DNA of 64,000 bases from Epiperipatus broadwayi (taxonomy: Eukaryota; Onychophora; Udeonychophora; Euonychophora; Peripatidae), in assembly GCA_028023455.1 (NCBI GenBank), contig JAQFVV010012395.1:562001-626000 (forward strand), in the 5' to 3' direction. The position numbers were made by a program, and so were the translations under genes. This document shows positions 24,491 to 37,579 of the stretch, in pieces. Within the stretch, counting starts at the first letter, position 1; every line of letters starts with the position of its first letter. A model generated the notes under the pieces. The model saw only the letters and a list, made by a program, of their open reading frames with translations. It had not been told where the DNA came from and searched no databases.

Positions 24491-27177
24491 TTATTATTTG
24501 CCATCTGTTAGTTACTAAAGCTTTACAATAGTTGGCAAAGAGGGGTAAATTTTCAGTTTTATACAAATCGAATCTGAATTTAAGAAACAAGTGAAATTAC
24601 ACTATATAATAACTGAACAATAATTTAAATATATAATTTTAATAATAAAAATTGGGGGGGGGGGCATATGTATACATAATTATAATATTGTTTATAGAGA
24701 AAATAACTCTGAATAGCAAATTGTAATAATAATTCACAAGTCAGTCCCCTATGGAATCATTTTAACAAACTCATAAATAAATAACACCCTCTCTCTCATA
24801 TCAATTCTAATCCATAAATAATATTGTATATTCCTAGTGATGCATATTTAAATTATTGTTTGTTTATAGGCTTATTTAAATTATTAGAATTTAGTTTCAT
24901 AATTATATATCAATACATAAATATGTTTCTATTCATTTTATTAGTATTTATATCGAACTTAAAATTAATTATATATACTTTTTTGCAATGGCACCCATAA
25001 TACTAAAACCATAATATCATTTGTCTTACAACTCTAAAAGCCACAATGAAAGAAAGATTAAATCAACAGACACTAAATGATAATGAATCAGAGATTCCTT
25101 AAGTTAATTGGCCTTCTTTTGGTAGAAGGACCATCAGTGGCCACTTTTTACTCTTCAGCTGCTATTTAAGCTAGTCATTTAAAATTCAAATATGCTAAGA
25201 TTTTCACAGAGGAAAAACTTTCCATATCATATGATGGTTTAATACCCTAAGATTTTGAAATTAAGTCAACTAACCTTATATAGTAGGTTTTCAAAAAAAT
25301 GTGGACTATCTTGAACATTATGATTACTTGTAAATTAATATATAAATTTTGATAGTCTCTCTGAAAAATATTAACTATATTTTGTTACCAATAATACATC
25401 ACACAAATGTCTTATAACATATGCTTCCAAAAGCAATATAGAGAAATAAAAGATGCTACCAAATACATAAGTGCACCAATTCCATGTTCCAATTCTAAAT
25501 CCTCGTTGATGAAGTCAAAGCCAAAAAACAATCTGAAAATATTGACCATCTAATGTTCACTGGTTATTCAAAGTTATCCTAAATAGCTCTAGGATAGATA
25601 AAAAGACTGTCTTTGGAAGAAAATTTTATTTTGATTAATATTCTCAGTGAACTTTTTTTAAACAAAAGAAACATAATACTATAAGGAACATTTACAATTT
25701 TAAAATTAATTAAAGGAAAATATGTTTATTTCAAAATTTTATTAACTAGGAGTGATGTACCACTTGTGGCTATGAAGAATTTACCATTTACACACACACA
25801 AAAGAAAAAATATATAGGAAATTGATTAATTCATTCTAAATGCATAGTCACTGGTCAGGCAAAAACACCTGAAAAAGAGCAGAGAATAATACCATTTGAA
25901 ACGTTGTATAATCTACTAACCTGTGTTACCTACTAACTTGTACGTTATTACTAACAGTTGTTTGTATTTGGAAATGTTTAAATAAAGTTTAAAATTTTCT
26001 AGACATTCAACATTTAATGATAGATGATGGAAATAATCCAACATAATTATCACAATATATAGTATCACTCATAACTGTCACAATTAGGCTTCAAGTTTTT
26101 GATGCATACTTCCCAAACTGTAGATAATAATGTTATGCATACATCTATATATGATAGTTTTACTTTTAAAATGTACACACTTAAATATCAATAAAAATAA
26201 TTAATAAAAAAAGTAGGATAAAGCAACTATGAGAAAGATAGTATAGTATTAAATTTCATCAGAAAGAAAGAGAGAGAGAGAAAGAGATGCAGCAAGACTG
26301 AATGAGTGCAAAGGATGAGGAAATAGATGATCGAGATGATTTGTGAGTGCTCTTACAGGCATGGAGCCCATGTGAAATTGATAAAATTAATTTTAAAAAC
26401 TTCTAATTTTTTATTTAATACATTTTCAAATTATGCATGAGTCTATAGATAGAAAGAGAGTATTGTATGCATCATAAAATTACAAAAAGCTCATAAAATT
26501 TCATAATCTATTTAATGCAAAAATAAATTATACTAAAGAGATGGCAAGAAATTGCAAACCACCACCAATGATCATTAAGAATTATTGCTTAATCTTTCAT
26601 AATTATAGCCAATTCATCTCCACTAGTGAAAAACATACATAGCACGTATGCATATGAATATAGAAAGAATTGGTAATCCATCAAGAATATAAATGCAATC
26701 ATATATGTCTGTATATAAATTGATAAAACCAAATATCTTTTATTACTGGGTTGTTGTTTTTTTGCAATTTTATTGAAATGTTTTGATATGCATCATATTT
26801 ATATATTACACAGACTAGTGACAAAACTAATACAAAATCATTTTGTTTTAAAAAATAAAAAATGTCAAAAAATTGAATTAAGATTATGCATAATTGTGCT
26901 AGATTTAATTACAATGAATGATCATAATAAACAAATGCTACTTACGCAAATTTGTCAGAAGAATAATACACCTGAGAGCATTGTTTTGTACTTCAATATC
27001 ATTAGAAGATAAAAATTTGAAAAAACATATTAACAATCCACTTTTAGAAATATTTTCACTTTCTAAATAATTAAAAAAGAAAAGAAAAAGTATGTAAACA
27101 TTTTTGATGATTATTTGTTATTCAGTAAAATAAGAAATAAAGATTCTCTCTAAATAAAAAGCGTCAGATAAACTTAC
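24491..27177. other. AT-rich intronic sequence with minor repeats
   Basis: Contains G10 near 24653-24662, a GA-rich run at 26266-26288, and at 25850-25990 a mixed-composition block (cacctgaaaaagagcagag...gaaacgttg) that looks like a retroelement 3' terminus. No coding sequence is supported. Confidence 0.4.
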
Positions 27178-27303
27178 CATTGGTATCAATTATAGGAAGT
27201 ACTTTAGTAGCAGTAAAAATGACTAGTTTTTCTATTTCAGTATTTTCAACCTTTAGGAACAAAATCAATAAATCAAGAAGATTTTGTTTTATAGATCCAG
27301 GAT
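27178..27303 (-). CDS. ARM-repeat protein, internal exon
   Basis: A 126-bp exon with acceptor gttttag at 27304-27310 and donor GTAAGT just below 27178. It is phase 1-1. The frame reads PGSIKQNLLDLLILFLKVEN followed by TEIEKLVIFTATKVLPIIDT. This is leucine/isoleucine-rich paired helices without a stop, as in one ARM or HEAT-like repeat. Its final G plus CT from the next exon makes an Ala codon at the junction. It stands between a 27.9-kb upstream intron and a 12.1-kb downstream intron. Exon calling rests on both splice sites, phase agreement on both sides and repeat-like protein sequence. Confidence 0.78.
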
Positions 27304-27891
27304 CTAAAACAAATGATAAGCAATGAATATTTGTCATTCTTAAATGATCAAAATAAAAAGAAAATGAATATATATGGATTAATATAGCTATAAAAATTTA
27401 AATACATAAAAAAAATTATAAAAAAAAAATTATTTGAAATCTTAAAAATGAAATCAGATCTCGACAAAATTTTAAAAAATATGATAGTGATTTTGAATTT
27501 CTTTAAAGACTATATGAACCGATCAAGTTGTGTTGGTTAATCTTAAGAATGTTTCTGCATTATGTGGTTTAGTGTAATAGACTCTGAAATGTAAGATCCT
27601 CAAATCAATTACAATTATGGCATTTTCAACACTTCTTATGAACTCCCGAGCAATAAAGCCATTCAATTATTTATGCATGGATATTTCTGTTATTGGTTTT
27701 TAAAAATAAAGGGAATAGATAAGCTGACAGTAATCATAAATGAATAGCATGTTATACCACTGCAGTAAAGATTATTGAATATATTGCTTCCAATCATAGA
27801 TGAATATATACAATATATATATATGTTCTGATATAAAATATGCAAATATATATATATTGTAACCGGTTGGATTACATATATATATATATAT

Positions 27892-29946
27892 TGTAACGAT
27901 ATATAAATATGTCGTTACATTAAATTAAAATAAAATCTTAAAGTTCGCAAATAAAAATAAATGTATTAAAAAAAAAAACTAAACGCTAAAATTAAAATGT
28001 TCGTTAAACGTATATATTCGCACAGATACTAAACTTTAAAAATATTTTTTTTTATATATAAATAAAAAAAGGTATTTGAACGTATTTTTTTTTATAAAAA
28101 AAAGATTTAAATATAAAAATAGTTTAAAAAAAGAAATAACGTAAGTAAAAATAAAAACAGGTATTAATTAATTCCTGTAATCTGTAAATGGAAATGATTG
28201 TTTATTAATTATCCAAAAGCTGTGTAATTAAAAAGTCAGATGAAAAATAGATAAGAGAAGAAAGATTTTAGCTTGACCAATGGAAGCAAATAAAGGCCCG
28301 GACCATAACGAAAAAAATGGAACAGTGACGTTTTTGTTCATGGAATCCATAGGAGGACTATAAAAAGAAAAATATTGAGTTCCAGTCAGTTTTCCGGCTT
28401 GTTTTTGAGGGTCGTGATAGGACGCACATATCACACACTCTCTCTATTTTAAAAATGAACTGACTGTGATACCGAAATGAACCAGCTAATGCTACCTCCG
28501 GAACATCTGACCGGGTTTTCAAATAAAGACTCCGTGGGAATTTACATCAAGAGCAGTGATTCTTCTACTGTAAGCTATTGACATGAACTCTAAAATTTAA
28601 AACTAATTAAGAACTTTCGTTCAAGCTTATGAACTTCTATCTGACTTTTAAGTTTAAAATCAATTGATAATGTTTAAAATTTTATATGTTTTGCTTTGCA
28701 AAAAATCATTTCCATTTTATTATTTTTTTTATTTGTATTAATACTTATCGTATAAATTATTTAAATGCATGAAATTTAAAGTTGGGTATAGACGTTGCAT
28801 AGATTCGTTAGCGGTTAATTATGTTGCTGTTTCATAGTCGATTGGAATATATAAGTCATCATGTCACTGCGGTGTCTTATGATGAACACCATTGGGTTTT
28901 TTTTTTGTATTCCCTATGCAATTGACATTATCGATGACTTTGTATTTTGATCGGTTATGTTTATTTTGGAATGTTTTAACCATGGAATCTGTGCAGCCGA
29001 TCTATACTCAACATTTTAAAACAAATTTTATAAAATTCATCTGTGCGAACATAATAAGTGTTAAATTTAAGTCGGGCATGAATGGCTGTATAGATTTGTA
29101 AAGTTATATATAGTTTAAGGGAGGATAATCTTAGGTTATTCGTTTCGTAGTTGAATTGGCTCAATGGATTGGATATATTTGTGTAATTAGTAGATGTAGT
29201 ATGAGATCCGCTACGGGCAGGATTGCACATATACGCCACACACCTTCTGTTTGCCTATGGATGGGTTTGTAAGTCGGCAAAGGACCGCAGTCCATTCTAT
29301 GGAGTTTTTTGTTTATTGTTCTACTAGCCAACAGATGTAGCATTCCTGTTGGTGGAGAGACAATGTCTTCTCTAACTCTACTTATTGTTCAGATGTACAT
29401 TCCTGACAGTATAGTATTTTGTGTTGTCGTATTTTCATGCTACATTGAATACATAAATGTATCAGATGGGTTGACACCAGTTTGACTGCGAACTTTTTGA
29501 CCTAAGGTTAAATAAGGGATAGAATATTTTCTTTTCAAATACAATCTATATAGTCTATTCATACTCAACTCACTAAATAAATAGTAAATTCATTATGGCA
29601 AGCTATTTAAATGTAAAATTAAAGATTAATATAAAAATCTAAAATGTTAAACTTATTCCTCAAATTAGAATGATTTTATATGTGCGTAAATAAATATTTT
29701 TATGTGTTAATTTCTGGCAGTGGCTTTTATTTTTTATATTTAAGATATAAAGTTATATTTTATAATCTCTGCTGTTCCACTGAGCTAGTGACTTGGGCTA
29801 ACGATCTGAATATTTAAATAAAGTGGAATCTTAACAGCGCGTATCTGCCTACTTTATAAATTTTTCTAGGCTCAAATGCCTAGATGGAGCCCCTATAGTG
29901 CAGATTGCGGTTAGATTCGATCTCCACTTTCTTTCCGATCGTTATA
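27892..29946 (+). mobile_element. Solo LTR (TGTAACG family), copy 2
   Basis: Begins TGTAACGATATATAAATATG inside a long TA repeat and ends GATCGTTATA. It is followed by a TA-rich 12-bp gap and then the next LTR at 29959. About 2055 bp, with the same block order as copy 1 (TATA-like tataaaaag near 28359, ctggcagtggct near 29715). Confidence 0.75.
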
Positions 29947-30328
29947 ATATATATTTATTGTAACAGTATATAATATGGCATTACATTATCTTAAATTAAA
30001 ATAAAAACATTATAAATAAAAAAATTAAAAGTTGTTTAACGTATATATCGCACAGATGGAATGAAAACTTTAAAAGTATTTTCTTTTTAAAATAGAAAAA
30101 AAAGATATTTGAACGTACTTTTTAAAAAAAGTACAAGATCCAAGATCTAAAGATAAAATATTTTTGTTAAAAGATTCTCAATAAATGAAACAAAAAGCAA
30201 ACTAGTCTTTGGGGCTCTTATATATATAAAAAATTAGATGTCTAATAGAAGCGGCAAAAAAATGCTCGGACCTTAATGAAAATGATTGGAACAGGAAACT
30301 ATGTTCAATGAATCTGGAGGATTACTGT

Positions 30329-32232
30329 TGTAACAGTATACAATATCCCGTTACATTATTTTAGAAGTAAAATAAAAATATCGTAAATAAAAATTCATTT
30401 ATTAAAAAGAAAAAAAAACTTAACTTAAAAACTGAAAAGTGAAAGTTATATTTAATGTATATATTGTCACGCAGATGGAAAACTTAAACTACTTTAAGAA
30501 AAAAGTATTTGAAAGTATTTTTTTTTTTTGTAAAAATATTAAGATTGATATTTCGAAAATAGAAATAATGTTGATTTCTATAATCTTAGAAAATAGAAAT
30601 GATTGTTTTATTAATTAAATGATTGTTCTAAAGCACACTAGCCCTTGGGGCACTCGAATAATTAAATGGTCAGATAAGAGAATAAAAAGAAATTAAATGA
30701 CCAATGCAAGCACGAAATGACAGCACGGACTGTAAATGAAACATGAGAGGATTAGTGATGTCTTGCTCATTGAATCCGAAGATTTGATAAGAAGCTAATA
30801 AAAATATAAAAGCCAAAATATGATAATTGTTATCAGAGAGAGCTGACTATTAATATACCGTTATAACTAGCTGTATTGCAGATTTCACAATGTAGAAATC
30901 TGCAATAAATTTAATTTCCGGACAACCAGCTGAGGCCTCTGGATGACAGTTCCTGACCAAATGCATGGCAAGTAGTGGTTTCATTTCAATGAAGGACAAA
31001 CAATCTACGGAAGTGATCACGAAGATGGACCTCTAAATCTGCTCAATCCGTAAAGTATGAACTCTTGTGTCTATCTAATAAGAACTTTTCTAAAATTGCA
31101 ATTAATAGCTGAAAATAAGAACAATTATCTGACCTAAAGAATCCAAAATCAATTAATATTTTTTTTTTATGCATATCATTTCCATTTCTCTTTTTTTTGT
31201 GTGTTAAGTGTTAATTAAAATGTATCAAATTAAAGTTGGGTGTAGATAGCTGCATGGATAAAAATTAACAACTATGTTTAAATTCGTTTGTTTATTTTAA
31301 AGGGTTAATTTCAGGCTATTTGTTTCGTAGTTAGGACGATGCTTGTGGGGGGATATATGGGTGTTTATATCAATGTAATGTGAAGCATGTTCAGCATACA
31401 GGGCAACAAGCCCAACTGAATGCATGACCCCAAAGAGGCAGTCATATCGTTGCAATGGTTGCAGACGTATTTCCTGTGCCATTGACTCCTTCTAGCTCTG
31501 TGGAGGGATTATAAGTTGGCAGAAAGACCGCTCTCCCCCATACATAGCACTCTTTAATTAATTTATATACATGATTCCTTTGTCAGACAGATGCACATTG
31601 CTGTACTGGACAAGGATCATGTCCTTCAAATAATATCACGCTGTCAGATGCACATTCCTGTCGGTGTGATTTTATGCTAGCATCTTCATATTTCATAGTT
31701 GCGACTATATATCTGGAAGCAGGAATTGGTTTGGCTACGAACTTTTAGTCTGAGATTGAATGAGTGTCCTGAAAAGTTTTGTTTTTTTTAAGTGAGAAAT
31801 CTATGTAGCCTATGTATACTCCACATGCTAAAGTAAAATATTATTAACATGTCCATCTGTGCGGACTTTATTAAACAATAATTTAAAAATAATAATAATA
31901 ACCAATTTAAAACTAATTGTAAAGTCTAAATTTATTCCTCAATTTTAAATATAAATATTATGTATGTGCGTTAATAAATGTTGGTGTGTTAATTACTGGT
32001 AGTGGCTTATTTTATTAAATATTAATATATTTTTAGTTATATTAAGTTTCTGCGTCTCCTTGAGCTAGTGGCAAGAGCTGATGGTTGAAATAACATATAT
32101 GTGTAAAAGTTGGATCTTAAACATCGCGTATCTACCTACTCTATTAATTTTCTAGGTTCAAATGGCCTAGTGGCACCCTGTATGGCAGATACAGTAAGAC
32201 TGCTAGCTCCAATCTTCACCCAGACCGTTATA
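30329..32232 (+). mobile_element. LTR inserted within an older LTR of the same family
   Basis: Starts TGTAACAGTATACAATATCC and ends GACCGTTATA. The host LTR sequence (aatctggaggatta) stops at its left edge and resumes with ctataaaaagg on its right; the unbroken version is seen at 28345-28365. The insertion therefore fell at the host LTR's TATA-like box. TACT occurs next to both junctions and may be the target duplication, allowing for uncertain end bases. Confidence 0.65.
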
Positions 32233-33859
32233 CTATAAAAAGGAAAATATCCAAATTAAGAACAGTTCCAGCTTGATTGTTTTTGAGAGGTGTGATAAGA
32301 CGCACTTGTCACCCTCTCTCACTGATTTAAAAATGAAATGACTATTGAATTATGAATGGTACTGTTGCAGACCCCGAATCATATGGGTACTGCAATTAAA
32401 TAGTACCAGGATTGAACCAGCTAAGGCACCCTCCGGATTGAGAACTACGGTATGAACAAGACCGGTCTTCCATAGAGGTCTTTGCAGGAATTGGCAGCAG
32501 GAACCGGAAGCTCTTCTACTGTAAGATATAAACAGAAAAATTTTAATAAAAGCCATTCTATCTTTTCCAAGGCCTTTATCATGTGGTTGAGTGTTAGTAT
32601 TCGTTCATTTATAGTTAAGATCTTCAAAGCGCATGTGCAACAGCGTAATGCTGTTTTAAATATTACAGTTTACAAACATCGCGCTATATAAAAATGATTT
32701 ATTTAAAAGTAATTAAGAATTTTCAAGATTTGACAAGCTAAACCTAATTTTTTTAAATTAACTTTAATCTGACTTTTCAAATCAATTATTAATGTTTAAT
32801 TTTTATACATTTGAGTTTGCTAAAAATAATTTCCATTTATTTATTTTTTTGTTCCTTTAAGTTTTATTATGATTTTTGTTTTTTCGTTAAACTAAACTTA
32901 AATGCTAAATTTATGTCGGGTGTGAATGGCTGCATAAATTTGTAAAGTTATATTAGTTTAATTAAGGGAGGGTAAATCTTAGGTTATTTGTTTCGTAGTT
33001 AGATTGGGTCAATGGATTGGATATATTGGTGTAATTAGTAAATGTAGCATGAGGTCCGCTATGTGTAGGATCACCTTATACTTATATGCCGCACTCGGGA
33101 AAAATAAGCCTTTCTTATTGACCATCGGAGACAGACAGTATTCCCTGCTCCTAGGATCACCTCTTTGCCTATGGAGTGGGATAGTAAGACGGAAAACGCA
33201 GTCCCTTCCTATGGAGTTTTTTTTATATTGTTTTTCTCGCCAGACAGATATGGTATTCCTGTACTGGACGAGAGTCAATGTCTTCTATAACCATACTGTT
33301 CAGATGCGCATTCCTGACAGTGGTATTTGTGCTGTCGTATTCATGCTGCATTGAATACATCGATGTATCAGATGGATTGATATTGGTTTGAGGGTGAACT
33401 TTTGGCCATAAGGTTAAATAAGGGATAGAATATTTTCTTTTCAAATGCAATCTATGTAGTTTATTCCTACTCGACACTCTTAAAAATATTATCAAAGTCA
33501 TCTGTGCTGATTGTTTAAAATTTAAATATTAATAACCGATCTAAAATAATAAATTTTATTCCTTAAATTTTATTTATATGTGCGTTAATAAATGTTTGTG
33601 GGTTAATTACTGGCAGTGGCGTATTTTATTTTTTGTTAATATTGAAAAGATATTTTAACAATTTATATTTTGTAAATCTCTGCGTCTCACTGAGTTAGAG
33701 GCATTGGGCTGACGGTCGGAAAAAATATATATATAAAAATTGGATCTTAACAGCGCGTATCTGCCTACTCTATAAATTTTCCAGGTTCAAATGGACTGGT
33801 GGCACCCTGTAGCGCAGATACGTTAAGACCGCAACTTCGACTTCATTCTGACCATTATA

Positions 33860-34357
33860 ATTGGCGACTCAACATGGACCATTACACTTTAACCACGAGT
33901 ACCCTGAGAATTTTAAAAATAAATCATGCCAGTAACATTTTTTTCTGAAATAAATATATTTTTTGCATTAACGTAAAGTTATAGTTTGAATTTTGTTTTA
34001 AAAGTGCTGCCAGTAAGAAAAATTGTGCATATGTAAAGATAAATACGAGGAATAAAAACGTAATAGTTAATATTTTTTTTAAAAAAAAGTATTATTTAAA
34101 ATCCAACCATTTAACTTGCCTAAGTAATAGTTAAAAGTAGAAGAAAAGAAATTTGGAAGGGAGGGGGCAGAAATTTAGCTGGTAATAAAGAATCAACAGT
34201 CAACAATTTTTTTTTTATCATTATATTTGTGTGTAAGTACTAACCAAAAGTTTTGTCCTTTAAAAAAAAGTTTAGTATATAATTGTGTAACGTAATTACT
34301 AACAATAAGTAAATTCTTTTTTTTAATGTTTTTGTTTTTTGAGGAAGTTTACTGATA
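33860..34357 (+). other. Short interior of the non-autonomous LTR element
   Basis: Primer-site-like start and purine run as described for the whole element. No open frame of note. Confidence 0.6.
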
Positions 34358-36202
34358 TGAAACGGTATATAATATGCCATCACATTATCTTAAATTAAAA
34401 TAAAAAGATTATAAATAAAAAAATTAAGTTATTTAATGTATATAATATATCGCACAGATGGAATGAAAACTTTAAAAGTTTTTTTTTTTTAAAATAGAAA
34501 AAAATATTTGAACGTACTTTTTTTATAAAAAAAGTACAAGATAAAAAAGTACAAGATCTAAAGATAAAATATTTTTGTTAAAAGATTATGTAATCTCAGT
34601 AAATGAAAATGATTGTTTTATAAATGAAATGAAAAGCAAACTAGCCCTTGGGGCTCTTATATATAAAAAAAGTCAGATGAAAGATATAGATAAGAGAATA
34701 AAAAAATTAGATGTCCAATAGAAGCAGCAAACAAATGCTCAGACCTTAATGAAAATGATTGGAACAGGAAAATTTAGAACAGTTCCAGCTTGATTGTTTT
34801 TGAGAGGCATGATAAGACACACTTGTCACCCTCTCTCACTGATTTAAAAAAGAAATGACTGTTGAATTATGAATGGTACTGTTGCAGACCCCGAATCATA
34901 TGGGTACTGCAATTAAATAGTACCAGGATTGAACCAGCTAAGGCAGCCTCCCGATTGAGAACTATGGTATGAACAACAGACCGGTCTTCCATGAAAGTCT
35001 TTGCGGGAATTGGCAGCAGGAACCGGGAGCTCTTCTACTGTAAGATATAAATGGAAAAATTTTACTAAAAGTAATTAAGAACTTTCAAGATTTGACAAGC
35101 TAAACCTAATTTTTTAAAATTAACTTTAATCTGACTTTTCAAATCAATTATTAATGTTTAATTTTTATACAACTGAGTTTGCTAAAAATCATTTCCATTT
35201 TTTTTTTGTTCCTTTAAGTTTTATTCTGATTTTTGTTTTTTCATTAAACTAAACTTAAATGCTAAATTTAAGTCGGGCATGAATGGCTGCATAGATTTGT
35301 AAAGTTATATTAGTTTAATTAAGGGAGGGTAAATCTTAGGTTATTTGTTTTGTAGTTAGATTGGGTCAATGAATTGGATATATTGGTGTAATTAGTAAAT
35401 GTAGCATGAGATCCGCTATGTGCAGGATCACCTTATATGCCGCACTCGGGTGAAATAAGCCTTTCTTAGTGACCATCAGAGACAGACGGTATTCCCTGCT
35501 CTTTGGATCATCTCTTTGCCTATGGAATGGGTTAGTAACATGGAAAAAGCAGTCCCTTCCTATGGAGTTTTTTTTTATTCTTCTCGCCAGACAGATGTAG
35601 TATTCCTGTACTGGACGAGAGTCAATGTCTTCTATAACCATGCTGTTCAGATGCACATTCCTGACAGTATGGTATTTGTGCTGTTGTATACATGCTGCAT
35701 TGAATACATTGATGTATCAGGTGAATGGACGTTGGTTTGATTGTGAACTTTTGGCCATAAGGTTAAATAAGGGTAAGAATATTTTCTTTTCAAATGCAAT
35801 CTATGTAGTTTATTCATACTCAACACTCTTAAAAATATTATCAAATTCATCTGTGCTGATTGTTTAAAATAAAAATTTAAATTTAAAAATTAATAACCAA
35901 TCTAAAATAATAAATTTTATTCCTCAAATTTTATTTATATGTGCGTTAATTACTGGCAATGGCATATTTTTTTTTTTTTTAATACTGAAAAGATATTTTA
36001 ACAATTTATATTTTGTAAATCTCTGCATCTCACTGAGCTAGTGGCATTGGGCTGATGGTCGGAATAAAAATATATATAAAAATTGGATCTTAACAGCGCG
36101 TATCTGCCTACTCTATAAATTTTCTAGGTTCAAATGAACTGATGGTGCCCTATAGCGCAGATATGGTAAGACTGCAACTTCGACTTCATTTCGACCATTA
36201 TA

Positions 36203-37579
36203 ATATATATATAGTAAAAGAAAAGTATAATAAACACATAAATTTTTGTAGATATTTTTCTATATTCACTTTGAATAATAACTGTAAAGAGTTAAATAAC
36301 TCTGGATTTAAAAACAGAATTTTATTATAAATTAAAACAATTAAAAAGGTCTAAATAAATTATTATTATTATTCTGGATTTAAAAATTAGCATGTTATCT
36401 GATAATTGTAAAAATAGCTATTGTCTATTTTGAAAGTTTTTAATTAATTAATTAATTGATAAATTTCTATTTAAAACATTTTTAAATTAGTATTTTTATC
36501 ACCTCAATCACTCTTATAAAACGAGTTGATAAAAAGATTTTAGTTTGGCTTTTAGTTTTTGTAAGAACTGGCAGCAAGTATCTGACCAAATTTTCCAGCT
36601 GCAAGTTTGGTTTTAAAATTTTTGAGAAACAGTTGGCAATATATACTTTCTGCTGAAGAGGTGGCTTTAATATTTTTGAGAAGTAGTAGCCCAAATTGGC
36701 CAGCTGCAAAGTCTGGCTTTTAGTTTTTGGTCAGGTTGACTAATAATATTTTTAAGAATAGCTAGAAGCAGAGTTGGGCTAGCAGATCAAAACAAAACAT
36801 TCATGAAGATAGAAGAATGCAATAGTTCTATATTCTGGAGATTTGATTTACAAGAAGACGGAGTCACTTCAAATGGATCAATTAGCCTATTAAATGTGTT
36901 CTAGAAGACAACTTGCTGGCCTAAAGCCCATCAAACCCTAGAAAGAAGGGAGGTCATGGCATGTCAACAAGTTACCTGAATTGTGCCTTCCTTGATGACA
37001 AGCCTGGACTATACTTTTCTGATGGACCAAAAATCAAGCTTACCAAGAAAAAGCTTGAAGAATTGGTATATGTATACTAATGTATCTACATGCAGAGGGG
37101 CACATATAAATGTATATTCAAAGGTGAGTTGTTTTTAAATAATTCATTTAAAAAACATTTTAAAATTTCTATATTTAATTTAAAGACATAATGATTAGTT
37201 GAATGCGACCTGTGATGATGATATATATATATATATATTAAAGAAATTATTTTAATATTCCTTAAAATGACATTTTAATGTATAATTTAACGTAGAACAA
37301 ATGAATAATTTGCTTGAATCCCACATATAAAAGAAAGGAGCAATCCACAGACAATTTTATATATATTATTGAAGAAATTGTTTTTAGTAATTCCCTAAAA
37401 ACGACATTTTAAAAATACCAGTAAATAAATTTGCTTGGATTAAAAATCGAGGAGTAAAGATCTAATTCATTGATTTTATACTTTTTTAGAAAAAAGTTAA
37501 TATTTTTTTTTTAGAGAAAAAGGAACTTATAAACTGATATTTTTGTTTTAAAAAGCGAAAAAAAAAAAACTATAACTAT
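36203..37579. other. Intronic sequence with imperfect tandem repeat and unusual block
   Basis: At 36540-36780 a unit of about 100 bp recurs imperfectly (ccagctgcaa, tttttgagaa and ttttagttttt repeat). At 36780-37075 a less AT-rich block (aagcccatcaaacccta, gaagggaggtcatggcat) resembles neither intron nor the LTRs and was not identified. Confidence 0.45.

Larger units (their letters stand above)
29959..36202 (+). mobile_element. Two-LTR non-autonomous element with nested LTR
   Basis: The left LTR (29959-30328 plus 32233-33859) and right LTR (34358-36202) are closely similar; for example 32270-33800 parallels 34775-36170. They flank an interior of only 498 bp with no coding capacity. Directly after the left LTR comes TGGCGACTCAACATGGAC (33862-33879), in the place and style of a retroviral-type primer binding site. 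A purine run (ggaagggaggggg) lies at 34157-34169. The left LTR is split by a complete second LTR copy at 30329-32232. The architecture matches non-autonomous LARD/TRIM-like elements that borrow proteins. Confidence 0.7.

Noticed and set aside
25868-25915. CTGAAAA...GAAACG segment resembling a ribozyme core
   Set aside because: No stem II pairing between the two boxes and the core is mismatched.
29961-30328. A separate short LTR fragment
   Set aside because: It is better explained as the left part of the outer LTR, which resumes at 32233 after the nested copy.
33004-33354. 116-codon frame and its minus-strand overlaps, recurring at 35366, 38646 and 18748
   Set aside because: These recur only because the LTR recurs. 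Frames differ between copies by shifts, so no conserved protein is implied.
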